Shown here piece after piece: positions 26,071 to 33,625 of a stretch of DNA of 64,000 bases. The stretch spans positions 3,746 to 67,745 of the forward strand of contig JAZSFK010000003.1 of NCBI GenBank assembly GCA_045532175.1, in the 5' to 3' direction. Position numbers and translations under genes: made by a program. This stretch comes from Fimenecus sp045532175 (GTDB taxonomy: Bacteria > Bacillota > Clostridia > Oscillospirales > Acutalibacteraceae). The notes below the pieces were generated by a model. It worked only from the letters and a program-made list of their open reading frames with translations, searched no databases and had not been told where the DNA came from. Position 1 is the stretch's first letter, and the number at the start of each line of letters is the position of its first letter.

Positions 26071-26988
26071 CTAATTCTTTCCTTTTAAACTACTACCCAG
26101 TACGTCGGATGTTTCCGAAATGGTAATAAAAGCATTTGGGTCAATTGCTGAAACAATCATTTTAAGCTTTGCAATCTGAAAACGGTTTACGACAAAATAA
26201 ATAACTGAACGTGATTTTTGTGAGTAATATCCCGTTGCGTGAATTTGAGTTACACCATAGCCAAAATTATGGCTCAGGGCATCACAAACCTCTTCCTCTT
26301 TTTCAGTAACAATCATAACGGATTTAGCCTTATCAAGACCCTCAACAATGAAGTCGACAGATTTGATGCCAACTGCGTAGGTGATGATTGAGTAAAGAGG
26401 TAATTCCCAACTTCTGAAAATAATACCAATCAGAACATAAAGTATTACGTTATATATCATGACAAATGTGCCGACGGTCATATTGAGCTTTTTGGAGAAA
26501 ATAACGGCCATAACCTCAACACCATCAATAGCACCGCCATAGCGGATGGTAAGACCACTGCCAACACCTGAAATAAGACCGCCGAATATTGCACAAAGTA
26601 CTAAATCCGTACCTGCAAAGGGGGAGGATGTTGAAACATCCACAGGAAGAATATCGGTGATGACATAGGATGAAAGGGAATATATCAATACCGTCCATAC
26701 GGAATAAACTGTAAACTGTATACCTTGCTTTTTCAGTCCGAAAAGAAAAAGAGGAATGTTGATTACAATAAGGAAAAAGGAAAGAGTGAATTTTTCAGGA
26801 GTAATCTGCCACAAAAGCATTGATGTTCCCGAAACACCGCTGTCATACAGATTCACCGGTGCCAAAAACATAGTAACACCGATGGAGTTTATAATACCGG
26901 CAAAAAACAGAATAAAAAAGTTCTTGAATTTTAAGCTTTTTAATTCGGCAATTGCCTTTTCTTTGATTTTTTGTAGCTTGTTTTTCAT
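26071..26988 (-). CDS. YitT-family membrane protein
   Basis: 305 residues. Five or six hydrophobic helices (residues about 25-200; NFFILFFAGIINSIGVTMFL begins the first) followed by a soluble DUF2179 domain (residues 215-300: KAKSVMIVTEKEEEV ... YFVVNRFQIAKL). The family is widespread in Firmicutes; its transport or regulatory function is unknown. CGGAGG lies 6 bases before the ATG. Divergent from azlCD. Confidence 0.9.
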   Translation of the reverse strand: MKNKLQKIKEKAIAELKSLKFKNFFILFFAGIINSIGVTMFLAPVNLYDSGVSGTSMLLWQITPEKFTLSFFLIVINIPLFLFGLKKQGIQFTVYSVWTVLIYSLSSYVITDILPVDVSTSSPFAGTDLVLCAIFGGLISGVGSGLTIRYGGAIDGVEVMAVIFSKKLNMTVGTFVMIYNVILYVLIGIIFRSWELPLYSIITYAVGIKSVDFIVEGLDKAKSVMIVTEKEEEVCDALSHNFGYGVTQIHATGYYSQKSRSVIYFVVNRFQIAKLKMIVSAIDPNAFITISETSDVLGSSLKGKN

Positions 26989-27055
26989 TGTTTACCTCCG
27001 GGGTATATATCTGCCGACAATTATACCATTTAACCAAAATAATTGCAAATTCTCA

Positions 27056-27084
27056 TTGACTTTATTGCTTTAACGTGGTAAAAT
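27056..27084 (+). promoter_or_regulatory. azlCD promoter close to the start codon
   Basis: TTGACT, 17-base spacer, TAAAAT. The predicted transcription start (about 27091-27093) is only a few bases before the azlC ATG at 27096, so the mRNA would have almost no leader. Confidence 0.6.
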
Positions 27085-27095
27085 TTTCCACGGTG

Positions 27096-27830
27096 ATGAC
27101 ATTGACGAAGCAGAACACTTATAAAGCAGCCTATAAAGCTGCATTTCCTCATACAATACCCGTAATGACAGGCTACCTTTTCATAGGTATAGCCTTTGGT
27201 GTTATGTTTGCAGATAAGGGATATAATTTTATTTGGGCAGGACTTATGAGTCTGCTTGTGTATGCAGGGTCAGGTCAGTATCTTGCGGTTAATTTCTTTG
27301 ACCCGTCAGTAAGCCTTTTGCAGGTTGTATTCCTTACCTTTATGGTGAATGTCCGTCATATTTTTTATGGACTTTCTTTGCTTGATAAATTCAAGGCTTC
27401 AGGTAAGAAAAAGCCATATATGATTTTTTCACTTACAGACGAAACATATTCCCTTTATTTTCTCACCAAAACACCACCTGATGTTGATGAGGGAAAGTTC
27501 TTATTTGCTCTTGCAACACTTGACCAGTCCTATTGGATTGTCGGCTCTGTAATCGGTGCTGTTGCCGGTACGCTTATTCCCTTTGATTCAACGGGAATTG
27601 ATTTTGCCATGACGGCATTATTTATTGTGATTTTTGTTGAACAATGGCTTGAAAGGAAAAATCGTTTCCCTGCAATGGTCGGAATTATAGCAAGCCTTAT
27701 CTGTCTTCTTGTTTTTGGTAAAGACAGCTTTATACTGCCGTCGATGATTGTGATTATGATTATACTTCTCTCTAATCACAGAATTGAGGAAGAGAAGATT
27801 AAAGCCGAGGGGGTTGAAAAGAATGAGTAA
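27096..27830 (+). CDS. azlC: AzlC-type branched-chain amino acid exporter, large subunit
   Basis: About 244 residues from the ATG at 27096. Multi-pass inner membrane protein; the family signature AAFPHTIPVMTGYLF and VYAGSGQYLAV is clear, as is VRHIFYGLSL. AzlC with AzlD exports branched-chain amino acids or analogues. The open frame starts at a GTG at 27075, but that codon would lie between the -35 and -10 boxes, so the ATG is chosen although it has no real Shine-Dalgarno. Confidence 0.92.
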   Translation: MTLTKQNTYKAAYKAAFPHTIPVMTGYLFIGIAFGVMFADKGYNFIWAGLMSLLVYAGSGQYLAVNFFDPSVSLLQVVFLTFMVNVRHIFYGLSLLDKFKASGKKKPYMIFSLTDETYSLYFLTKTPPDVDEGKFLFALATLDQSYWIVGSVIGAVAGTLIPFDSTGIDFAMTALFIVIFVEQWLERKNRFPAMVGIIASLICLLVFGKDSFILPSMIVIMIILLSNHRIEEEKIKAEGVEKNE

Positions 27831-28167
27831 CCTTCCTGTTTCATTCTGGCGTTCGGTTGCAATAATTTTGCTGGTTGCCGTTACAACCCTTGCCACCCGT
27901 GCAATTCCGTTTATTCTTTTTCCCGAGGGTAAAAAAATTCCTAAGGCAGTAGAGTATTTAGGAAAGGTTCTGCCACCGGCGGTTATAGGTATGCTTGTAG
28001 TGTATTGCTTCAAGTCGGTTAATCCTGTATCTTTTCCATTCGGACTTCCTGAATTTATTGCAGGTGCGGTTGTGGTGATACTTCATTTGTGGAAAAGAAA
28101 TAACCTGTTAAGTATAGGCGCAGGAACAATTCTTTATATGCTGCTTGTCCAGAATATCTTTGTATAA
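27823..28167 (+). CDS. azlD: AzlD-type branched-chain amino acid transport subunit
   Basis: About 114 residues from the ATG at 27823, which has a GGGGG ribosome site and overlaps the azlC stop by 8 bases. Small membrane protein with four hydrophobic helices; ATLATRAIPF-like TTLATRAIPFILFPEG is the family pattern. Works as the small partner of AzlC. Confidence 0.9.
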   Translation: MSNLPVSFWRSVAIILLVAVTTLATRAIPFILFPEGKKIPKAVEYLGKVLPPAVIGMLVVYCFKSVNPVSFPFGLPEFIAGAVVVILHLWKRNNLLSIGAGTILYMLLVQNIFV

Positions 28168-28185
28168 TATGTATATTTAATTCTT

Positions 28186-28213
28186 GATGGAGGCTTTTTC
28201 CTCCATCTTTTTT
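28186..28213 (+). terminator. Intrinsic terminator after azlD
   Basis: GATGGAGG / CCTCCATC stem with CTTTTT loop, then six or more T. Confidence 0.9.
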
Positions 28214-28294
28214 TGTCTGTTTTTACCTAATTTAATGTATATATAATAGTATAGTGAAACAGAGGAATATTTTGCTGTTTATGTGCGTAAAATA

Positions 28295-28342
28295 TGTAAC
28301 GAAATGTAATAATTTATAATAATTTTGTAACCGTTTTGTAAT
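28295..28342 (+). promoter_or_regulatory. TGTAAY direct repeats resembling WalR/PhoP boxes
   Basis: Two pairs of half-sites: TGTAAC-N4-TGTAAT (28295-28310) and TGTAAC-N5-TGTAAT (28326-28342). The second matches the WalR consensus TGTWAH-N5-TGTWAH exactly; PhoP boxes are similar on the other strand. The nearest promoter of the downstream cell-wall gene is about 155 bases further, so the link is tentative. The rest of 28214-28496 is AT-rich with no coding signal. Confidence 0.45.
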
Positions 28343-28496
28343 AATTTAGGTTTTTTTTAAAAATCATACAAAAAAATAAAATTATCAATTCCAAAAAACA
28401 CAAGATATTGTGGTCATAGAGGGAGGTTTTGGATATTAAGTCAAAAAACGACTTGTCATTTTGTCTAAAATACACAAAAAACATTTTTGAAAAAAT

Positions 28497-28525
28497 TTGA
28501 CTTTTATGGTCGATATGAATATAAT
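28497..28525 (+). promoter_or_regulatory. Strong promoter of the G5/3D gene
   Basis: TTGACT, 17-base spacer, TATAAT; gives a leader of about 123 bases. Confidence 0.75.
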
Positions 28526-28552
28526 CTTCAAGGTCACAAAGCGAGAATAACG

Positions 28553-28641
28553 GTTGTAGTTTAAGCGGGTTTTAAATCTTTCTTTTCCAAGATAAGATTA
28601 AAACAAGCCCCTTGATATGTGTTAAGGGTTAATACAGCTTA
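28553..28641 (+). ncRNA. Structured 5' leader with alternative pairings
   Basis: GTTGTA (28553-28558) can pair with TACAGC (28633-28638) and TAAGC (28562-28566) with GCTTA (28637-28641); the two helices exclude each other. Between them lie a GTTTTAAATC/GATTAAAAC helix and a CCCTT/AAGGG hairpin. Adjacent to the Shine-Dalgarno at 28645-28650. No known riboswitch consensus (including c-di-AMP ydaO) is matched. Confidence 0.35.
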
Positions 28642-28657
28642 TTAAAGGAGCAGAATG

Positions 28658-29926
28658 ATGAATAAAAGAAATAATAAGTGTGCAAAAGGTACAGCTCGTC
28701 GTGTAACATTACGTGTTTCTGTAATTTCGGTTGTTTTGGCCGTTCTTATATGTGCAAGCTCAGTATTCTTTGCCGCTGGTGAGACCTATTTAGTAGAAAT
28801 CTACGACGGCTCACAGGTAACGAGAGTTCAGACTTCGGAAATAGAAGCAGAAAAGGTAGTTGCCGAAGTAGGAATAAAGATGTCAGCAAACGACAAGCTT
28901 ATTCTTAACCACTTTAAACCCGGTTCAGATAGCAGAATTATCATTTGCCGTGAAATTAACGGAGTAATGGTTTTCCCGGTTAGTGCACAGCACGATGCTA
29001 TGTTTGCGGGTACAATAGCAGAGTTAATTGAGAACCACGACGTGGTGCTTGAGGACGGAGCTTTTTCAGATGTCAACACAAACGCTGTTGTGACAAACAA
29101 TCCCGATATAGTAGTCCGTGAAGCAGTTCAGGTTACTATCAATGTTGACGGAGAAACAATTTCCTTTAAGTCAGGTGCCGGTACAGTTGGTGAATTGTTG
29201 AAAACACAAAACATTTCCCTTGATGGTGATGATGAAGTAATACCGTCAATGAACACTGTTGTTACAGAGGGAATGGTTATTGATGTTCTTCGTGTTGAGT
29301 ACGTATCACGTGTTGCTACTGAAAGCATTCCGTTTGGAAAGGAAACAGTACAGTCATCAGGTATGGCAATGGGAACATCAAAGGTTACCCGTAAGGGTGT
29401 TGATGGTGAAAAATCCGTAACCTATAAGGACAGAATAGTAAACGGAGTAGTTGAAAATTCAGTAGTTGTCAGCGAACAGATGGTAAAAGCACCTGTTAAT
29501 GAGATAACAACCGTTGGTACATTCGTAAGTATTTCAGGTCTTGGAAATAACAAGATTGAAAGAAACGGAAAACCAATTTCTGAAATTGCTCTTCCGTCAA
29601 AATATACAATCGGACCCGACAATGTTCCGACAGAGTATAAGTATACAATCACAGGTAGAGCTGCAGCATACTGTGAACCGGGTGGCTTAACAGCAACGGG
29701 TAAACCCGTAATGCCGGGCAGAATTGCGGTTAATCCAAAGCAGATTCCTTACGGAACAGAAATGTGGATTGTATCAAATGACGGTGTGGTTTACGGTTAT
29801 TGTATTGCAGAAGATACAGGCGGATTTGTAAAGAAGGGTTACTTCACCTGCGACCTTAATATGAACACAGAAGAACAATGTGTTCAATGGGGTGACAGAG
29901 GCGTAACGATATATGTTTTAAATTAA
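28658..29926 (+). CDS. YabE-like cell-wall protein with DUF348, G5 and 3D domains
   Basis: About 422 residues. N-terminal membrane segment (residues 18-42), two ubiquitin-like DUF348 domains (about 45-100 and 150-205), a G5 domain (about 210-290, ESIPFGKETVQ...), and a C-terminal 3D domain with GLTATGKPV, PYGTEMWI and EDTGGF, the Asp-rich motif of MltA/YocH-like lytic enzymes. Probably a peptidoglycan hydrolase related to resuscitation factors. Two adjacent ATG codons (28655, 28658); the second has the better 7-base spacing from GGAG. Confidence 0.9.
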   Translation: MNKRNNKCAKGTARRVTLRVSVISVVLAVLICASSVFFAAGETYLVEIYDGSQVTRVQTSEIEAEKVVAEVGIKMSANDKLILNHFKPGSDSRIIICREINGVMVFPVSAQHDAMFAGTIAELIENHDVVLEDGAFSDVNTNAVVTNNPDIVVREAVQVTINVDGETISFKSGAGTVGELLKTQNISLDGDDEVIPSMNTVVTEGMVIDVLRVEYVSRVATESIPFGKETVQSSGMAMGTSKVTRKGVDGEKSVTYKDRIVNGVVENSVVVSEQMVKAPVNEITTVGTFVSISGLGNNKIERNGKPISEIALPSKYTIGPDNVPTEYKYTITGRAAAYCEPGGLTATGKPVMPGRIAVNPKQIPYGTEMWIVSNDGVVYGYCIAEDTGGFVKKGYFTCDLNMNTEEQCVQWGDRGVTIYVLN

Positions 29927-29952
29927 GGAGAGTATTTACTCTCCTTTTTTTA
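29925..29952 (+). terminator. Terminator overlapping the stop codon of the G5/3D gene
   Basis: AAGGAGAGT / ACTCTCCTT with ATTT loop and a T-run. Confidence 0.88.
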
Positions 29953-30011
29953 TTGCATTTTTATGCTGTTATGATAAAATATAATCAAAAGAAAATTGCG
30001 GGGTGACAATA

Positions 30012-30590
30012 ATGAAATCGTTGACAGAATTGCCAATGGGGTACAGACAGATTTTTTCGGTAAATCTTCAAAAAGATAAGAAAATTGCCATGGTTATAAA
30101 TATAGGTGCCATTATTATCGGGATAATAATGGCTGTGCCTATGCATTTCTATATTTCCGTAACATCATTGTTTGATTTTTCACAGGGTATGGGAAATTAC
30201 CTTGCACGATTTATTGTTTTGATGGTGTCTATGATTGCCTATATAATCCTTCATGAGGCGGTTCATGGTGTCGCTATGAAAATCTGCGGGACAAAAAAGA
30301 TAAAATATGGATTTACAGGCTTGTATGCCTTTGCGGGAAGCGATGATTTTTATGACAAAGGGAGCTATATTTTTATAGCGCTTGCACCTGTTGTTCTTTG
30401 GGGAATTGTCCTTGCGGTTATAAATTGCTTTGTTCCTGAAAGCTGGTTCTGGGTGGTATATTTGATTCAGATAGCAAACATCAGCGGTGCAGCGGGGGAT
30501 ATTTATGTTACTGCAAAATTTTCAAAAATGCCCGACGATATTTTAGTCAAGGATATTGGTGTGGGGATGACGGTTTATTCTGCGGAATAG
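30012..30590 (+). CDS. DUF3267 membrane metalloprotease-like protein
   Basis: 192 residues from the ATG at 30012 (GCGGGGTGA 7 bases before; the GTG at 30003 lies within that site). Four or five membrane helices. Zinc-binding motif HEAVH at about residue 82 within ILHEAVHGVAM, plus a second motif in NISGAAGDIYV (Asp as third ligand candidate), the pattern of site-2-like DUF3267 proteins. Substrate unknown. Confidence 0.85.
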   Translation: MKSLTELPMGYRQIFSVNLQKDKKIAMVINIGAIIIGIIMAVPMHFYISVTSLFDFSQGMGNYLARFIVLMVSMIAYIILHEAVHGVAMKICGTKKIKYGFTGLYAFAGSDDFYDKGSYIFIALAPVVLWGIVLAVINCFVPESWFWVVYLIQIANISGAAGDIYVTAKFSKMPDDILVKDIGVGMTVYSAE

Positions 30591-30611
30591 AATATATTGT
30601 GGAGTGTCTTT

Positions 30612-32147
30612 ATGAGAGTATTGACTGTTGAAGAAACAAGAAAAATTGAAAAATTAGCCAACGAAACAGGCTTTTCATATATGCAACTTATGGAAAATGC
30701 AGGGTTGTATTGCGCAAAGATTATTCGAAAAACCTTTGAAAATACAAGCAAGAGAGATGTTCTTGTTGTTTGCGGAAAGGGGCGAAACGGTGGCGACGGA
30801 TTTGTCATAGCAAGAAAACTTTTTGAAAATGGATACAATGTTACTGTTGTGATGGCTATGGGGCCTTCTGCAGACGAACTTTCTTCGGAAATGTTTTCAC
30901 GAGTACGTGCGCTTGAAATTCCGGTTGTTTATTATGACGGAACGTCAGTTACGGAAAAGCACTTTGAAACGGCACAGATTATCGTTGATTGTGTATTCGG
31001 CATTGGCTTTCACGGGTGTGTTAATGAGATTTGTTCATCACTTTTTTCAAGAATTAACTCTTCAAATGCAACGGTGGTAAGCATTGATATTCCGAGTGGT
31101 CTTGAAGGGGATAGCAGTAAAATAAATCCCCAAGCAGTCCGTGCTGATATAACAATTGCCGTACTTGCATTAAAACCAGTTCATACTTTAAAGCCCTCTG
31201 CTGAAAGGTGCGGAAGAGTTATTTTAGCACCTCTGAACATTCCGGAAAAATGCTTTAATAAGGTGAATGCTTCTTATTTTACGGTTAATAGTGAAGAAAT
31301 AAAAAAATTCTTGAAAAAGAGAGAGTCAGAAAGTCATAAGGGCACATACGGAACAGTTCTTGTAATAGGCGGTAGTTATGAAATGCCAAATGCTGTTTAT
31401 TTTGCATCTCAAGGTGCGGTGAACAGCGGAGCAGGACTTGTTAAGGTAGCATTTCCTGAAAAGGCATATAATGCGCTTGCACCAAAGACTTATGAACAGG
31501 TTTTAATTCCTCTTGAGAGTAACGAGTCAGGCAGAATTTCCAAATGTAATATTATTCGCCTGGAAAGAGAATTGCAAAAATGCTCCTGCGTAGTGATTGG
31601 TTGCGGAATGGGTGTTGACGAGGATACAAGGGCAATCACCGAGTATGTTATCAGCAATTCAGAAAAACCCGTTATTATTGATGCGGATGGAATAAATTGT
31701 CTGAAAGATAATATAGATATACTAAACACGGCAAGGTCATCTGTGATTTTAACTCCGCATCCGAAGGAATTTTCAAGAATAATGAATGTATCCGTAGATG
31801 AAATTCTTGAGGATAGAAGAAAATTTCTTAAGGATTTCACAAGAGCATATAATTGTACTCTTGTGCTTAAGGGAGCATCTACGCTTGTAGGCAATAATAC
31901 CTATGACGATGTGTATGTTAATCAGACCGGAAATCCGGGTATGGCAACAGGTGGCAGCGGTGACGTTCTGGCGGGTATTATAGCTTCCTTTATTGCACAA
32001 GGGGTGGATACCTTCAAAAGTGCTATTGCAGGTGTTAATATTCACGGCTTAGTTGGTGATGCAGTCAGCCAAAAATATTCAATGATGGGAAACACACCAA
32101 CATTGATGCTTGATGAGTTGCCGTCAGTTTTGAAAAAATTTGAATAA
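30612..32147 (+). CDS. nnrDE: Bifunctional NAD(P)H-hydrate epimerase / ADP-dependent dehydratase
   Basis: About 511 residues. The N-terminal YjeF_N domain (1-205) epimerises damaged NAD(P)HX: GKGRNGGDGFVIAR and DIPSGLEGD are visible. The C-terminal ribokinase-like domain (220-511) dehydrates it using ADP: KGTYGTVLVIGGS, VIIDADGIN, LTPHPKEFSR and GNPGMATGGSGDVLAG. ATG at 30612 has GGAG 9 bases upstream. A small lipoprotein follows after 11 bases. Confidence 0.95.
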   Translation: MRVLTVEETRKIEKLANETGFSYMQLMENAGLYCAKIIRKTFENTSKRDVLVVCGKGRNGGDGFVIARKLFENGYNVTVVMAMGPSADELSSEMFSRVRALEIPVVYYDGTSVTEKHFETAQIIVDCVFGIGFHGCVNEICSSLFSRINSSNATVVSIDIPSGLEGDSSKINPQAVRADITIAVLALKPVHTLKPSAERCGRVILAPLNIPEKCFNKVNASYFTVNSEEIKKFLKKRESESHKGTYGTVLVIGGSYEMPNAVYFASQGAVNSGAGLVKVAFPEKAYNALAPKTYEQVLIPLESNESGRISKCNIIRLERELQKCSCVVIGCGMGVDEDTRAITEYVISNSEKPVIIDADGINCLKDNIDILNTARSSVILTPHPKEFSRIMNVSVDEILEDRRKFLKDFTRAYNCTLVLKGASTLVGNNTYDDVYVNQTGNPGMATGGSGDVLAGIIASFIAQGVDTFKSAIAGVNIHGLVGDAVSQKYSMMGNTPTLMLDELPSVLKKFE

Positions 32148-32158
32148 GGTAATGTGTA

Positions 32159-32656
32159 ATGAAAAAACTTCTTTGTATTTTCTTGTGCGTTTTTCTTTTG
32201 CACGGATGTGAAACAAGGAAGGATATTGAAAATGAGATTCCTGATTTTACGGGATTCAAAGCAGATGTAAATACAACAATAAATGATGTCAAAATCAGCG
32301 CAAAAGTGGAGTATATGTCTTTTGCACAACTGGTTTTGACATTTTCCTTGCCTGAAAGTGCAGACGGGATGACGATTGAATTTTCAAATGAAGAATATAT
32401 TGTCACGTATGACGGATTAACTTTTACAATGTCAAAAACCGGTATGCCGTATAGTGGGATATGCGATATGATAAGAATGTGTGCGGAAAACATAAAAGCG
32501 GCAACATTTGACGGTATCTGTTATACTTTTTCTTCTGACGGACATACATATAAATTGGCTATGGATGAAAAGAACTGCTTTAAAACTCTTACCGTAGATG
32601 AAACGCATATAATCAACTTTGAAAATTTTGAATATATAATGGGACATACTGAGTAA
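32159..32656 (+). CDS. Putative lipoprotein, 165 aa
   Basis: Lipoprotein signal with lipobox LLHGC (Cys17). The mature part is beta-rich, with four more cysteines, and contains repeated Phe/Tyr-bearing strands (TIEFSNEEYIVTYDGLTF, CYTFSSDGHTYKLAM). No family recognised. In Bacillus a lipoprotein gene, ydcC, lies between the acpS region and the alr-ndoA genes, and here it lies between nnrDE and mazF, so a distant relation is possible but is inference from gene order only. Confidence 0.65.
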   Translation: MKKLLCIFLCVFLLHGCETRKDIENEIPDFTGFKADVNTTINDVKISAKVEYMSFAQLVLTFSLPESADGMTIEFSNEEYIVTYDGLTFTMSKTGMPYSGICDMIRMCAENIKAATFDGICYTFSSDGHTYKLAMDEKNCFKTLTVDETHIINFENFEYIMGHTE

Positions 32657-32751
32657 ATCAGGAATAAAATATATTACTCCCTGTTTTTTTACCTTTAATG
32701 TTTATTTTTGCAAAATCAAGGTAAAAATAAGTGTGTAAGGAGTGATATTAA

Positions 32752-33096
32752 ATGAATGTAAAAAGAGGGGACATATATTACGCTGACTTAAGTCCTGTTG
32801 TGGGTTCCGAGCAAGGTGGGGTCAGACCTGTACTTATAGTGCAAAATGATGTTGGTAATAAATATAGTCCGACAGTTATAGCAGCTGCCATTACAAGTCA
32901 ACAGGATAAATCAAGAATGCCCACACATATAAATGTTAACGGTGACACCTGCGGACTCAGTAAGGATTCCGTGGTGTTACTTGAACAGGTCAGAACGATA
33001 GACAAACAAAGATTGAAAGAAAGAATGGGTAATCTTTCCACATCGGATATGAATAAAATAAACAGAGCACTTACAGTAAGCTTTGGCTTGATGTAA
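32752..33096 (+). CDS. ndoA: MazF/EndoA-type mRNA interferase
   Basis: 114 residues, PemK-like fold: KRGDIYYADLSPVVGSEQGG at the N-terminus with RPVLIVQND, then TSKxxK-like and LEQVRTIDK. It cleaves mRNA at short sequence motifs. AAGGAG precedes the ATG. No antitoxin gene is adjacent: the 95-base gap upstream has no frame with a ribosome site. Bacillus-type EndoAI would normally sit immediately upstream, so the antitoxin is elsewhere or absent. Confidence 0.92.
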   Translation: MNVKRGDIYYADLSPVVGSEQGGVRPVLIVQNDVGNKYSPTVIAAAITSQQDKSRMPTHINVNGDTCGLSKDSVVLLEQVRTIDKQRLKERMGNLSTSDMNKINRALTVSFGLM

Positions 33097-33103
33097 AATG
33101 TAG

Positions 33104-33185
33104 GGCGGGGGTGCGGGTCCCCGGTGGAGAACTCTGCGAAGCAGAAGCACCGAACAAGCCGACAGGCGAGACCCTTGCTCCCGCC
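33104..33185. repeat. GC-rich branched palindromic element
   Basis: Outer arms 33104-33119 and 33170-33185 pair imperfectly over 16 bases; inside are GGTG...CACC with TCTGC-GAA-GCAGA (33123-33151) and GCC-GACA-GGC (33158-33167), giving a three-way-junction fold. GC content is far above the neighbours. No T-run. Looks like a dispersed repeat or mobile miniature element; a structured RNA is also possible. Confidence 0.55.
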
Positions 33186-33228
33186 GTTTATTAATTTATG
33201 AAATAATTATTAATTTTACATAAAACAC

Positions 33229-33257
33229 TTGATTTTTTGGAAAAATGTGGCTACAAT
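33229..33257 (+). promoter_or_regulatory. groESL promoter
   Basis: TTGATT, 17-base spacer, TACAAT, directly before the CIRCE element. Confidence 0.7.
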
Positions 33258-33261
33258 ATAA

Positions 33262-33288
33262 TTAGCACTCGAAAGGGTAGAGTGCTAA
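33262..33288. promoter_or_regulatory. CIRCE operator (HrcA binding site)
   Basis: TTAGCACTC-N9-GAGTGCTAA, a perfect match to the CIRCE consensus; implies heat-shock control of groESL by HrcA. Confidence 0.97.
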
Positions 33289-33325
33289 AATTTGTATTCA
33301 ATAATCTTTCAGGAGGTAATATAAA

Positions 33326-33610
33326 ATGACTATCAGACCACTTGCAGACAGAGTTGTACTTAAATCTGCTGAAATGGAAGAAACAACAAAAAGCGGCATT
33401 GTTCTTGCAGCATCTGCTCAGGAAAAACCACAGGTTGCTGAGGTTGTAGCAGTAGGATCCGGCGGACTTATCGACGGACACGAGGTTGAGATGTACGTTA
33501 AGGTTGGCGATAAGGTAATTATCGGTAAATATTCAGGCACAGAAGTTAAGATGGATAACACAGAATACACTATTGTCCGTCAGGCAGAAATTCTTGCAAT
33601 CGTAGAATAA
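33326..33610 (+). CDS. groES: Co-chaperonin GroES
   Basis: 94 residues, normal length. Seven-subunit lid of the GroEL chamber. TIRPLADRVVLKS at the N-terminus, the mobile-loop region ETTKSGIVLAAS, and GDKVIIGKYSGTEVK near the end. AGGAGG ribosome site; 15 bases before groEL; under CIRCE control. Confidence 0.98.
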   Translation: MTIRPLADRVVLKSAEMEETTKSGIVLAASAQEKPQVAEVVAVGSGGLIDGHEVEMYVKVGDKVIIGKYSGTEVKMDNTEYTIVRQAEILAIVE

Positions 33611-33625
33611 GGAGGGCACAGTCTA

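Noticed and set aside
28532..28654. c-di-AMP (ydaO) riboswitch in the leader of the G5/3D gene
   Set aside because: The conserved GGGGA/CCGAA core elements of that class are absent.
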